Shown: in pieces, positions 1 through 8,584 of the stretch | Layout: every line of letters starts with the position of its first letter | How positions within the stretch are numbered: the stretch's first letter is position 1 | Source of the DNA: Mucilaginibacter sp. KACC 22773 | GTDB lineage: Bacteria; Bacteroidota; Bacteroidia; Sphingobacteriales; Sphingobacteriaceae | Direction: 5' to 3' | Assembly (NCBI RefSeq): GCF_028736215.1 | Contig: NZ_CP117883.1 | Coordinates: forward strand, 3,782,001-3,846,000 | DNA: 64,000 nt | The notes under the pieces: model-generated | The model's database searches: none | Told to the model about the DNA's origin: nothing | The model's input: only the letters and a program-made list of their open reading frames with translations | Translations under genes and position numbers: made by a program

Positions 1-1
1 T

Positions 2-331
2 AAAGGAAAATTATCCTGCCAGTTATACCAGCGCAGTGCCGATATATTTTTAGGTGTGCCTTTCAACATCGCATCATACGCCCTGCTCACCATGATGGTA
101 GCACAGGTATGCGACCTGGATTATGGCGATTTTATCCACACTCTTGGCGATGCCCACCTGTACAACAATCACCTGGAACAGGTTAACCTGCAATTGAGCC
201 GCGAACCCCGCCCGCTGCCAACTATGAAAATTAACCCGGACGTGAAGGATATTTTCAGCTTTAAATTTGAAGACTTCACGTTGGAAAATTATGACCCGCA
301 TCCGCATATTAAGGGTGTGGTGGCGGTATAG
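2..331 (+). CDS. thyA: Thymidylate synthase, C-terminal part (5' end outside window)
   Basis: This is the last 109 residues of thymidylate synthase, which methylates dUMP to dTMP using methylene-tetrahydrofolate. The open frame runs in from the window edge with KLSCQLYQRSAD, then GVPFNIASYALL and DFIHTLGDAHLYNNH, which are the classic C-terminal dUMP/folate-binding segments. The catalytic cysteine lies upstream and is not visible. The protein ends PHIKGVVAV. The first in-frame ATG-like codon at 56 is not the real start. folA follows about 500 bp downstream, the usual thyA-folA pairing in which DHFR regenerates the folate oxidised here. Identification is firm; only the truncation by the window edge limits it. 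Confidence 0.95.
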   Translation, partial: KGKLSCQLYQRSADIFLGVPFNIASYALLTMMVAQVCDLDYGDFIHTLGDAHLYNNHLEQVNLQLSREPRPLPTMKINPDVKDIFSFKFEDFTLENYDPHPHIKGVVAV

Positions 332-365
332 TCATTGGTCATTGGTCATTGGTCATTGGTCATTG
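331..365. repeat. Heptanucleotide tandem repeat (GTCATTG)x5
   Basis: Five perfect copies of the 7-mer GTCATTG begin on the last base of the thyA stop codon. A related degenerate copy lies at 16088-16111. It belongs to the set of 7-bp-periodic intergenic repeats seen across the window. Confidence 0.9.
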
Positions 366-420
366 GTGAGAATTTTTGAGGCGTGGGATTGTTTGGATGG
401 ATTGAGAAATTAAAAATTTG

Positions 421-428
421 TAGATTTG
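421..428 (+). promoter_or_regulatory. Candidate -7 box TAGATTTG
   Basis: TAGATTTG matches the Bacteroidota -7 consensus TAnnTTTG. It lies only 3 bases before the ATG at 432. TTG at 402-404 could serve as a -33 element with a 16-base spacer. If real, the transcript would be leaderless or nearly so. The evidence is motif only. Confidence 0.25.
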
Positions 429-431
429 ACT

Positions 432-620
432 ATGACTGCGGTTCAGATAAAAGAAGAAATACAAAAAGCATTGAATGATATGCCAGAAACGGCATTAGCC
501 GATGTTTTAAATTTTGTGAAGCAATTTCAAACACATCCGTTTGATCAATCAACCCTCAATAATAATTTAAAAAAGATCATGAGCGAGGATAAAGGTTTAT
601 TGGAGCGCTTAGCCAAATGA
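432..620 (+). CDS. Small antitoxin-like protein (DUF2281-like), 62 aa
   Basis: The predicted protein is short and acidic-helical: an N-terminal helix (VQIKEEIQKALNDMP), then LADVLNFVKQFQ, and a C-terminal tail ending SEDKGLLERLAK. This two-part layout resembles DUF2281-type and other small antitoxins, in which a dimerising helix precedes a toxin-binding tail. I used the ATG at 432 rather than the TTG at 426. No toxin gene follows. After the stop there is only a 12-codon frame running into a 7-bp-periodic repeat (624-667), so it is either an orphan or its partner was replaced by the repeat. The antitoxin role is inference from composition and size. Confidence 0.55.
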   Translation: MTAVQIKEEIQKALNDMPETALADVLNFVKQFQTHPFDQSTLNNNLKKIMSEDKGLLERLAK

Positions 621-623
621 TAA

Positions 624-667
624 TGTCTGAATCAGGATTTTCAAAATTTAAATAATTCTCAGAATTT
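624..667 (+). repeat. Dispersed intergenic repeat, single arm
   Basis: The stretch beginning GTCTGAATCAGGATTTT shows 7-bp periodicity and matches the arms of the repeats at 33745-33862 and 51895-51998 (shared core TCTGAAyC, GGAwTT, CAGAATT). Here only one arm is present, directly after the small antitoxin-like gene. Confidence 0.6.
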
Positions 668-717
668 GCTGACCTTATGACGCGTGCAACGAAATATAAA
701 TAAATTTCCTAAACTAC

Positions 718-796
718 CGTCATTGCGAGGTACGAAGCAATCCCGAACTATGTGGGACTTAACGTATCGAGGATTGCTTCGTACCTCGCAATGACG
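718..796. repeat. Perfect 26-bp inverted repeat (MITE/REP-like hairpin)
   Basis: Arms at 718-743 and 771-796 are perfect reverse complements, separated by a 27-base spacer. Each arm starts CGTCATTGCGAGG, continues TACGAAGCAATCC, and is itself partly palindromic (ATTGC...GCAAT). No ORF lies inside. It sits about 50 bp before folA. It is too long and has too large a loop for a simple terminator. It looks like a mobile miniature palindromic element. Confidence 0.85.
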
Positions 797-845
797 ATCT
801 TATAATTATCTGGTTCATCTGATGAACCGGTGAACAAATGAACTA

Positions 846-1328
846 ATGATTACATCTATCATAGTGGCTATCGCCAAAAACCGTGCAATAGGCAAAGACA
901 ATAAATTACTTTGGTATTTACCAAACGACCTGAAGCATTTTAAAGAGGTTACCACCGGGCATACCGTTATCATGGGCCGCAAAACATTTGATTCGGTAGG
1001 TAAACCATTGCCCAGGCGGCGCAACATTGTAATTACCCGCCAGGATATCAGCATTGAAGGGTGCGAAGTTGTAAAATCAATTGAAGCGGCATTAGCGCTT
1101 TGTGCCGGGGAGGATGAAGTATTTATTGTAGGTGGTGCCGAAATTTACAGGCAGGCCATCCCGCTAACAGGCCGCATATATCTCACCATAATTGACCAGG
1201 AATTTGAAGGAGATACCTTTTTCCCTGAGTTAAACACCGAGGACTGGCAGGAAACGCAACGTGAAAATTTTGAGCCTGATGACAAAAACAAGTATAGCTA
1301 TTCGTTTATCACACTGGAACGTCGCTAA
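846..1328 (+). CDS. folA: Dihydrofolate reductase
   Basis: A 160-residue cytoplasmic enzyme that reduces dihydrofolate to tetrahydrofolate with NADPH. Family marks are visible from the start: MITSIIVAIAKNRAIGKDN with the substrate-loop IGKDNKLLWYLPND containing the acidic catalytic residue Asp28 (equivalent of E. coli Asp27), then the NADPH-binding VIMGRKTFDSVGKPLP and FIVGGAEIYRQAI. Length matches typical bacterial DHFR. It lies downstream of thyA on the same strand, but a 26-bp palindrome and a small ORF separate them, so they may not be one transcript. The ATG at 846 gives the canonical N-terminus. Confidence 0.97.
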   Translation: MITSIIVAIAKNRAIGKDNKLLWYLPNDLKHFKEVTTGHTVIMGRKTFDSVGKPLPRRRNIVITRQDISIEGCEVVKSIEAALALCAGEDEVFIVGGAEIYRQAIPLTGRIYLTIIDQEFEGDTFFPELNTEDWQETQRENFEPDDKNKYSYSFITLERR

Positions 1329-1383
1329 CATTTTTTGTCATCAATTTGTTTTAATTTAAAATTTTCTGCTTGCGAAATTTTAT

Positions 1384-1391
1384 TAGATTTG
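1384..1391 (+). promoter_or_regulatory. Candidate -7 box TAGATTTG upstream of secDF
   Basis: TAGATTTG matches TAnnTTTG and would start a transcript about 45 bases before the secDF ATG. No well-spaced TTTG -33 element is visible, which weakens the call. Confidence 0.35.
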
Positions 1392-1443
1392 CCGTCTTAT
1401 TAAAAATAGCTTATAAACTAATTAATTACATATTACAAATTCG

Positions 1444-4437
1444 ATGCAAGGTAAAGGGGTTATTAAATTTTTCGCCATTCTGCTGGCAGTTGTGTGTATC
1501 TACCAGCTGTCTTTTACATGGGTGGCCCAAAAAGTTGAGAGTGATGCCAAGGCATACGCAAAGGGGAATGCTGAAAAAGAGAAGGCTTACCTGGACTCAA
1601 TGTCTACACAACCGGTATATCCGATATTCAAACACACTTACGCTTTTGTACTGCAAAGGGAACTTGCATTAGGTTTGGACCTTAAAGGTGGTATGAACGT
1701 TACGATGCAGATACAGCTTGATGAGCTGGTACGCAAAATTTCGAACGACAACCCCGATGCAACATTCAACCAGGCTTTGGCAAACGCCGATAAACTGCAG
1801 GCTGACGCTAAAACCAGCCAGAAAGATTATATCGCGCTGTTTGTAAGCGAGTATGAGAAATTGAATCCGGATGGTAAACTGGCCGCTATCTTTTCAACAA
1901 AAGATAACCAGGACCACTTAAAGTTCAACGCCACCAACAGCGAAGTTGAAGCTTATCTGAGGGATTTGGCCAGCACCGCCGTAAAACAATCGTTCACGGT
2001 TTTAAATACCCGTATCAACCAGTTTGGCGTAACCCAGCCTAACATTCAGTTAGAGGCAAGTTCAAACCGCATCCTGATTGAGCTGCCTGGTGTTAAAGAA
2101 CCCGATCGCGTTCGTAAACTGTTATCAGGAACTGCAAAGCTGGAATTTTATCAAACATTTGATAACAGCGAAGCTTACCAAACCATTATAGCCGTTGATA
2201 ACCTGCTTGGTGCCAAAAACAAAACTGCCGCTAAAGCCGATTCCACAAAAACACCAGCTACAGCAACCGCCGCCGCTAAAACCGATACTGCTAAAAAAGC
2301 AGGATCGTTGTTAAGCAAGGTTCAAAAAAGTGCTGAAAAAGATACTTCGGCAAATGCTTTGGCCGGCAAATCGCAATTAGCTGCGCAACATCCGTTATTG
2401 TCTGTAATGTCGTTAAACCTATATCCGGGTCAAAACGGTCAGCAGCAATTAGGTATCGGTCCTGTTGTTGGTTATGCTTTGTTAAAAGATACCGCCAAGG
2501 TTAATAGCTATCTGCATAGCAAACTTGCCCAATCAGCTATCCCACGCAATATGAAATTCCTTTGGGATGTAAAGCCGATGAAGGATGCTAAACAAAAAGC
2601 TTTTGCATTATACGCCATTAAATTAAGCGGCGCCGAAAACGGTCCGGTACTTTCTGGTGCTGTAATTACCGATGCAAGGGCCGATGTTAACCAAAAAGGC
2701 AGCCCTGAGGTTGTAATGATCATGAACTCGGAAGGTGCCCAAAAATGGCGTGCCGTTACTGCCGAGGCGGCAGCTGCAACTAACAAGCGAGCTATTGCCA
2801 TTGTACTGGATGATAACGTATACTCGGCCCCTAACGTTCAAAACGAAATTTCGGGTGGTGTATCATCCATTGAAGGTAGCTTTACACAGGAAGATACGAG
2901 GGATTTGGCCAACGTGTTAAAGGCCGGTCGTTTACCTGCTCCTGCACACATCGTATCCGAAGATGTTGTAGGTCCATCGTTAGGTAAACAAGCTATCGCC
3001 GCCAGTTTGCTATCATGCGTACTGGGTTTGGTAGTAGTACTTGTTTTCATGATTGCTTACTATAACCGTGCAGGTACCGTTGCGGTGGTTGCGGTTATCA
3101 TCAACATATTTTTCCTGATGGGTGTTTTAACCAGCTTGGGTGCGGTGTTAACCGTACCTGGTGTAGCGGGTATCGTACTTACCTTAGGTATAGCGGTAGA
3201 TGCCAACGTGTTGGTGTACGAGCGTGTACGTGAAGAGCTTGCTTTGGGTAAATCATTAAAAATAGCTATAGCCGATGGTTTCAAACACGCGCTGCCGTCT
3301 ATTCTTGATTCACAGATCAGTACGTTCCTTACTGGTTTAATCCTGTTCATCTTCGGTTCGGGCCCTATCCAGGGTTTTGCAACTACCTTGATGATTGGTA
3401 TTATCACTTCATTGTTCTGTTCGCTGTTAATCTCAAGGGTTATATTTGAGTGGATGCTTGAAAAAGGCTGGGATATTAAATTCAGCAACCCATGGAGTTC
3501 ACATACCTTCAAAAATGCTAACTACGCGTTTGTTAAAAATCGCTTCAAGTTTTACATTTTCTCAGGTACGTTTATAATTGCCGGTATTATTTCGATATTT
3601 GTGCGTGGCTTTAGCTACGGTGTTGATTTTGAGGGCGGCCGTAACTTTATAATTACATTCCCTAATAAAAACATAACAACCGAACAAATTCACAGCGTTG
3701 TTGATCCATCTTTATTAGGTCGCGGTACCGAGGTTAAAACTGTAAATGCCGATAAAATCAGCATCACTACAAATTACCTTATCCAGCAAAATACCCCTGC
3801 GGTTGATGTACAGGTAAGAAAAACGTTGATTGAAGCACTGGCAACCAAACCAGAAACTAAAATAAGCGATAGCGATATCCAGGGGCAATCAAAAGTGAGT
3901 GCTACCATTGCCGAGGAATTAAAAACATCGGCTGTTTACACAGTATTGATAGCCATCCTCGTGATCTCGGCATACATCTTTATCCGTTTCCGTAAATGGC
4001 AGTTTAGCTTGGGCGCGATGGTTGCAACAGCGCATGATGCATTGCTGGTATTATCCTTCTTCTCGTTATTCAATGGCATATTACCATTCTCGCTGGATAT
4101 CGACCAGGCGTTCATCGCCGCTATCTTAACGGTAATCGGTTACTCTATTAACGATACCGTAGTGGTGTTTGACAGGATCCGCGAGTTCCTTGACCATAAA
4201 ACAAAAGATGAACAAACGGAAGATGTTATTAACCGCGCTATCAACAGTACATTAAGCCGTACCATTATTACCGCATTAACGGTAATCTTCGTACTGATTG
4301 TGTTGTTTATATTTGGTGGCGATGTTATCAAAGGCTTCTCGTTCGCATTATTAATCGGGGTTATTTTCGGTACATACTCGTCTATCTGCGTGGCAACACC
4401 GGTGATAGTTGACTTTGGAAAAAAAGACCTGAAATAA
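1444..4437 (+). CDS. secDF: Fused protein translocase subunits SecD-SecF
   Basis: A 997-residue inner-membrane protein that uses the proton gradient to help pull secreted proteins across the membrane after SecYEG-SecA. The SecD half starts with one TM helix (about residues 7-24) and carries DLKGG near residue 79. It then has a large periplasmic domain and a five-helix block with VDANVLVYERVREEL. The SecF half begins near residue 690 with VDFEGG near 726 and ends with a TM block holding NDTVVVFDRIREFL. One oddity is an Ala/Lys/Thr-rich linker (about 258-312) inserted in the SecD periplasmic domain, probably flexible. Fusion of SecD and SecF is normal in Bacteroidota. A strong terminator follows. 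Confidence 0.97.
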   Translation: MQGKGVIKFFAILLAVVCIYQLSFTWVAQKVESDAKAYAKGNAEKEKAYLDSMSTQPVYPIFKHTYAFVLQRELALGLDLKGGMNVTMQIQLDELVRKISNDNPDATFNQALANADKLQADAKTSQKDYIALFVSEYEKLNPDGKLAAIFSTKDNQDHLKFNATNSEVEAYLRDLASTAVKQSFTVLNTRINQFGVTQPNIQLEASSNRILIELPGVKEPDRVRKLLSGTAKLEFYQTFDNSEAYQTIIAVDNLLGAKNKTAAKADSTKTPATATAAAKTDTAKKAGSLLSKVQKSAEKDTSANALAGKSQLAAQHPLLSVMSLNLYPGQNGQQQLGIGPVVGYALLKDTAKVNSYLHSKLAQSAIPRNMKFLWDVKPMKDAKQKAFALYAIKLSGAENGPVLSGAVITDARADVNQKGSPEVVMIMNSEGAQKWRAVTAEAAAATNKRAIAIVLDDNVYSAPNVQNEISGGVSSIEGSFTQEDTRDLANVLKAGRLPAPAHIVSEDVVGPSLGKQAIAASLLSCVLGLVVVLVFMIAYYNRAGTVAVVAVIINIFFLMGVLTSLGAVLTVPGVAGIVLTLGIAVDANVLVYERVREELALGKSLKIAIADGFKHALPSILDSQISTFLTGLILFIFGSGPIQGFATTLMIGIITSLFCSLLISRVIFEWMLEKGWDIKFSNPWSSHTFKNANYAFVKNRFKFYIFSGTFIIAGIISIFVRGFSYGVDFEGGRNFIITFPNKNITTEQIHSVVDPSLLGRGTEVKTVNADKISITTNYLIQQNTPAVDVQVRKTLIEALATKPETKISDSDIQGQSKVSATIAEELKTSAVYTVLIAILVISAYIFIRFRKWQFSLGAMVATAHDALLVLSFFSLFNGILPFSLDIDQAFIAAILTVIGYSINDTVVVFDRIREFLDHKTKDEQTEDVINRAINSTLSRTIITALTVIFVLIVLFIFGGDVIKGFSFALLIGVIFGTYSSICVATPVIVDFGKKDLK

Positions 4438-4458
4438 AATAATCTGACATTATTTAAA

Positions 4459-4490
4459 AGGCTCCAAAGAACATTTGGGGCCTTTTTTTT
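4459..4490 (+). terminator. Rho-independent terminator after secDF
   Basis: A 10-bp stem (AGGCTCCAAA / TTTGGGGCCT, one G-T pair) with a 5-base loop is followed by a run of eight T's, 20 bases after the secDF stop. Confidence 0.9.
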
Positions 4491-4619
4491 AGCCCTACCC
4501 CAACCAAAAAAGGCCGACGGATGGGGTTGCAGATTGGTTACAATGAAGTATAATTGCATCATAAAACAATAACAAACATTGCCATCGGCATGGGTATTGT
4601 GCTGTTGGCTATAAAATAG

Positions 4620-4670
4620 ACAGACGCCCCTTCGCGTCTGCCAAAACAGACAGAAGTGCAAAGCTTGCAC
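4620..4670. repeat. REP-like double hairpin upstream of ndh
   Basis: Two small palindromes occur in tandem: CAGACGC/GCGTCTG (4621-4640) and GTGCAA/TTGCAC (4656-4670). The first is related to the hairpin at 54130-54147; on the minus strand both contain CAGAyGCGAAGGG. It precedes the ndh start by about 30 bases and may form leader structure or simply be a dispersed repeat. Confidence 0.6.
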
Positions 4671-4700
4671 TTTAAAACAGGAACACAAATAACCCCTCAC

Positions 4701-6014
4701 ATGAACACATCAGATAGTTCAAAATTCCCTTTAGTAGTAATAGTTGGTGGTGGCTTTGGCGGCTTGCAGGTAGCCAAAAAACTGGCAGATAAGCCTGTTG
4801 ACGTGCTGATGCTTGATAAGCATAATTACCACACTTTTCAACCATTGTTATACCAGGTAGCCATGGGAGGCCTGGAATCCGAATCGATCGCCTTCTCCCT
4901 GCGTAAAAACTTTTCGGGCCAAAAAAATTTCCGTTTCAGAATAGCCGAGGTATTAAAGGTAAATGCCGAAAACAATACCATTGATACCACCATTGGCCCG
5001 ATAGCTTATGATTACCTCGTGATTGCCACCGGATCAACCACCAACTTTTTTGGCAATCACGATATCGAAAAGTTTTCGATGCCGATGAAGTCAATCCCGG
5101 AGGCATTAAACTTACGATACTCTGTACTCCAGAACATTGAAGAAGCCCTGCTTAAAACATCTAAAGATGAGCGCGAAGCACTGCTCACGTTTGTGTTGGT
5201 AGGTGCCGGCCCTACCGGCGTTGAGCTTTCGGGCTCATTAGCCGAACTGCGAAACCATGTGCTGACCAAAGATTATCCCGAACTTAAAAAAGAGGATATG
5301 AAGGTTTACCTGGTAGATTTTTTGCCAAAGGTGCTGGGGCCATTCTCGGATCAAGCGTCAAATGCGGCCAAAGATTTCCTTACCAAAATGGGCGTAGAAG
5401 TATTGTTAGGTGTAAAGGTAGAAAGCTATGACGGTAAGGAGATAAAATTTGAGGGTGGCAAAACCATCCGCACCAAAAACGTGATCTGGAGCGCCGGGGT
5501 TATGGGCGTGGTACCCGAAGGCATCGAAAAAGGCAATATTGAACGTGGTAACAGGATAAAGGTTGACAACATTTGCCGCATGGTGGGTACCGAAAACATC
5601 TTCGCCATTGGCGATGTGGCAGCCATGATAACCGACGAAACCCCTAAAGGACATCCCGGTGTGGCACAGGTAGCTATACAAATGGGGGCGCATGTGGGCA
5701 AAACCATTATGCAGCTCATTAACCATGAGCCTACCACTCCGTTTAAATATTTCGACAAAGGATCGTTAGCTACCATTGGCCGCAACAAGGCCGTCGCCGA
5801 TTTAGGTAAGATCAGGTTCCAGGGATTTTTTGCATGGCTGGTTTGGATGTTTGTGCACCTGATATCGCTTTTGGGTGGCCGTAACAAGGTAATTGTTTTC
5901 ATCAACTGGGTATCCAGCTATATTAACTACAACGGCGGCACCAGGCTCATTATCCGCAAGTTTGAACGTGAAGGACTAACCAACGAACAGCATTTGCCGG
6001 AGACGGTAGATTAG
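4701..6014 (+). CDS. ndh: Type II NADH:quinone oxidoreductase (NDH-2)
   Basis: A flavoprotein of 437 residues that passes electrons from NADH to menaquinone without pumping protons. It sits on the inner face of the membrane. The FAD-binding motif VIVGGGFGGLQVAKKL is at residues 13-28. A second dinucleotide fold for NADH follows (FVLVGAGPTGVELSGSLAEL), then the C-terminal FAD contact NIFAIGDVAAM. The hydrophobic tail FFAWLVWMFVHLISLLGG probably anchors it to the membrane. I start at the ATG at 4701; an in-frame GTG at 4656 lies within a repeat hairpin and would add 15 atypical residues. It is a single gene between the secDF terminator and a heptad repeat. Confidence 0.93.
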   Translation: MNTSDSSKFPLVVIVGGGFGGLQVAKKLADKPVDVLMLDKHNYHTFQPLLYQVAMGGLESESIAFSLRKNFSGQKNFRFRIAEVLKVNAENNTIDTTIGPIAYDYLVIATGSTTNFFGNHDIEKFSMPMKSIPEALNLRYSVLQNIEEALLKTSKDEREALLTFVLVGAGPTGVELSGSLAELRNHVLTKDYPELKKEDMKVYLVDFLPKVLGPFSDQASNAAKDFLTKMGVEVLLGVKVESYDGKEIKFEGGKTIRTKNVIWSAGVMGVVPEGIEKGNIERGNRIKVDNICRMVGTENIFAIGDVAAMITDETPKGHPGVAQVAIQMGAHVGKTIMQLINHEPTTPFKYFDKGSLATIGRNKAVADLGKIRFQGFFAWLVWMFVHLISLLGGRNKVIVFINWVSSYINYNGGTRLIIRKFEREGLTNEQHLPETVD

Positions 6015-6139
6015 TGAGTGGTGAATTGTGAGTGGTGAATGGGCGAGTTGATAATTATTAATAAAAGTTTTAAGCTTGCATATAAAAGGGCAAATTTAAC
6101 AATCAATTAACTACTCACTGCTCACCATTCACAACTCAC
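6014..6139. repeat. Facing pair of 7-bp-periodic repeats
   Basis: 6014-6041 holds four 7-mers of the form GTGArTk (GTGAGTG, GTGAATT, GTGAGTG, GTGAATG). 6112-6139 holds four 7-mers ending yTCAC (TACTCAC, TGCTCAC, CATTCAC, AACTCAC), which is the reverse-complement pattern. Together they form an imperfect inverted pair filling the ndh-mvaB gap. A similar pair lies at 38104-38168. Confidence 0.8.
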
Positions 6140-6145
6140 CAATCA

Positions 6146-6997
6146 ATGACTATAAAAATAACTGAGTGCCCCCGCGATGCTATGCAGGGGATAGTGCATT
6201 TTATCCCTACCGATGTAAAGGCAGCTTATATCAACCTGCTCTTGCAGGTGGGCTTTGATACTATTGATTTCGGAAGTTTTGTGTCGGCAAAAGCCATTCC
6301 GCAATTACAGGACACTGCCGAGGTGTTAAGTAAATTAGATTTAAGCAATACACAGTCAAAACTATTGGCCATTATTGCCAATTACCGTGGTGCCGAGGAA
6401 GCTACAAAGCACCCGGAAATAACTTACCTGGGCTATCCGTTTTCAATTTCAGAAACATTTCAGCTACGCAATACCAATACTACCCTATCCCAGGCTTTCG
6501 ACAATGTAAAACGGATGCAGGAATTATCCGTAGCCAGTAATAAAAAACTGCTTGTTTACCTATCTATGGGGTTTGGTAACCCCTACGGCGACGAATGGAA
6601 CACCGGCATTATTCATGAATGGACAAAAAAACTGGTAAAAGAAGGAATTAATAACATAGCCCTGGCCGATACTATCGGCATTTCGGAAGCTGACCAGATC
6701 AGGAGCATTTATCCCGAACTCTGCCTGGCATTTCCAAATGCCGAATTCGGCATCCACCTGCACAGCACACCTGATACCTGGCAACCCAAAATAGAAGCTG
6801 CTTACCAAAGCGGCTGCAAAAGGTTTGACACTGCCATTAAAGGCTACGGCGGCTGCCCCATGGCCGCAGATGACCTTACAGGCAACATTGCTACCGAAAA
6901 CCTAATAGGATACCTTGAAAGCAAAAAAGAGCCCACAGGGCTTAATATGGACAAATTCCGGGAAGCAATGGAATATTCGGGGAGGGTGTTCTTGTAG
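6146..6997 (+). CDS. mvaB: Hydroxymethylglutaryl-CoA lyase
   Basis: A 283-residue TIM-barrel enzyme that splits HMG-CoA into acetoacetate and acetyl-CoA, the last step of leucine breakdown. The N-terminus TECPRDAMQG holds the catalytic Arg10-Asp11. The metal-binding GIHLHS gives His204 and His206. KGYGGCPMAADDLTGNIATE carries the active-site loop Cys237. Length fits the bacterial family. Other leucine-degradation genes are not nearby, so it stands alone between repeat elements. Its stop codon abuts the left arm of the inverted repeat at 6997-7215. A related aldolase is less likely because the HMG-CoA lyase GCPxA signature is complete. Confidence 0.92.
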   Translation: MTIKITECPRDAMQGIVHFIPTDVKAAYINLLLQVGFDTIDFGSFVSAKAIPQLQDTAEVLSKLDLSNTQSKLLAIIANYRGAEEATKHPEITYLGYPFSISETFQLRNTNTTLSQAFDNVKRMQELSVASNKKLLVYLSMGFGNPYGDEWNTGIIHEWTKKLVKEGINNIALADTIGISEADQIRSIYPELCLAFPNAEFGIHLHSTPDTWQPKIEAAYQSGCKRFDTAIKGYGGCPMAADDLTGNIATENLIGYLESKKEPTGLNMDKFREAMEYSGRVFL

Positions 6998-7215
6998 ATG
7001 TGCAGATTTCAGATGTGCAGATGAAAAAGCGATGATTTTAGATGTTGGGCGTTGCCTGCGGCCCGGGTCATCCGCTCATACGTGCACATGGCCTTAGGCG
7101 CAGGCCTGTATCCGCTGCTACCCCTAACGCTTAATTTCCGAATCGCAAGAACATTTAGTATTTTCCGATATACAAATCTAACATCTGCACATTTGAAATC
7201 TGAAATCTGCACATC
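6997..7215. repeat. Inverted-repeat element between convergent genes
   Basis: The left arm at 6997-7023 (GATGTGCAGATTTCAG repeated as GATGTGCAGATG) faces the right arm at 7182-7215, whose reverse complement reads GATGTGCAGATTTCAGATT then CAAATGTGCAGATG. The 160-base interior is GC-rich (about 7040-7130) and has no convincing ORF. The left arm starts on the last base of the mvaB stop, and the right arm reaches the ROK gene stop codon (7214-7216). Confidence 0.8.
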
Positions 7216-8431
7216 AGGCAACAGCCTTCGCCACTTTTGCCTTCACGGATTTATCAAAATTTTCCATCACCAATACTGCGGCGCCAATCAGTTCGGCATC
7301 AAAGCCGAGTTCGGATACCAGTAATTCGGTACCGGCAGATAAACGGGGGATACAGTATTTGTGCAGGGCCTGTTGTATGGGCGCCATCAATATTTTGGCA
7401 ACTTTTGCTCCGCGGCCGCTTAGTACGATAATAGCCGGGTTCATGATATGGATAAGGATAGCCAGGGCCTTCCCTATTTTGTAACCGGCATCTGATAGCA
7501 ATTCTATAGCAAACTGGTCGCCATTATTGGCAGCATCCAGCAGGGCATCGCCCATAAGTTTGGAGTGATCGTTGGTATTGTGTTTTAAACTGGTTATGCG
7601 GCCTTGCTGAATACCCTCGATGGCTTTACGGGCCACCACCAGCATTGATGCTTCGGCCTCCAGGCAACCGCGTTTACCGCACTCGCATAATGAGCCATCT
7701 TCCGATAGCGGGATATGGCTTAACTCCCCCGCAAAACCAGTGTGGCCGCGGAACAATTTCCCGTTCACGATCATCCCTAAACCAATACCCCAGCCCAGGT
7801 TAATTACCATTACTTCGGTTTGCGCCTTTGCTATACCAAACTTTTGCTCGGCAAGCGCTATCAGGCTCGAATCGTTATCAATATAGGTGGTAATACCGGT
7901 ATGTTCGGTAAGGTAAGCGGTAAGGCTGCCGTTGGCGTCAAGGTAAGTATAATTAATGCCTTGGGTTACATTGATAAAGCCAGGCATACCGATACCGATG
8001 CCCGCAATTTTGCCCTTGGCTACACCCGATGTTTTGATATAGCTATTAATCTGGTTGGTAAGTATAGTTAGCGCATTGGGGTTGTTGAGCAGTTTGAGCT
8101 CAAAAGTAAGCATATCGGCCACGGGGCTATTTTGCAAATCGAACAACTGGATGCGTGCAGTAAGCTGATCGAGTGCCACGGCCAGTATATACATGGCATT
8201 GGCCTTAACAGAATACATGAGCGGGCGGCGGCCACCGCTTGAAGGGGCGTACCCATGCTCAACCACGAAGCCTTCATGCATCAGTTCATTGATGGCCTTG
8301 GCTATTGACGGAATGCTTTTATCAAACAAGTCGCTCAGTCCCGCACATGACATCGCTTTATTAAAATAAAGCCTTTTGATGATCATATTTTTAAGCTGAC
8401 TGCCCTTCACACCTTTATTTTCGAGTTCCAT
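7214..8431 (-). CDS. ROK-family transcriptional regulator (NagC/XylR type)
   Basis: A 405-residue protein with an N-terminal winged helix-turn-helix (about residues 10-60, SCAGLSDLFDKSIPSIAKAINELMHEGFV) joined to a ROK sugar-kinase fold. The ROK part shows the phosphate-binding GIGIGMPGFI and the zinc motif GELSHIPLSEDGSLCECGKRGCLE with three cysteines. Such proteins repress sugar-uptake or degradation genes until a sugar ligand binds. No sugar operon is adjacent, so its target cannot be read from context. Downstream lies the inverted repeat shared with mvaB. The start MELENKGVKGSQLKN is typical of the family. Confidence 0.9.
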   Translation of the reverse strand: MELENKGVKGSQLKNMIIKRLYFNKAMSCAGLSDLFDKSIPSIAKAINELMHEGFVVEHGYAPSSGGRRPLMYSVKANAMYILAVALDQLTARIQLFDLQNSPVADMLTFELKLLNNPNALTILTNQINSYIKTSGVAKGKIAGIGIGMPGFINVTQGINYTYLDANGSLTAYLTEHTGITTYIDNDSSLIALAEQKFGIAKAQTEVMVINLGWGIGLGMIVNGKLFRGHTGFAGELSHIPLSEDGSLCECGKRGCLEAEASMLVVARKAIEGIQQGRITSLKHNTNDHSKLMGDALLDAANNGDQFAIELLSDAGYKIGKALAILIHIMNPAIIVLSGRGAKVAKILMAPIQQALHKYCIPRLSAGTELLVSELGFDAELIGAAVLVMENFDKSVKAKVAKAVA

Positions 8432-8584
8432 TCAACAATATAAGAGTTAAAGTTTTTAAAAGGCTATGCCTAAGTAATTAAAGTTTATAAAATTATAAAT
8501 AAAGTACAATATAACAACTGTATTTATTACGGTTTTTAACGGCTTGATTAATTGGGTAAAAGTAATGAATTGATAATAAATAAA

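Noticed and set aside
426..700. Complete toxin-antitoxin pair
   Set aside because: No toxin frame follows; the DNA after the stop is a dispersed repeat.
1370..1672. 100-codon frame at the secDF start
   Set aside because: It overlaps the clear secDF frame and has no family match.
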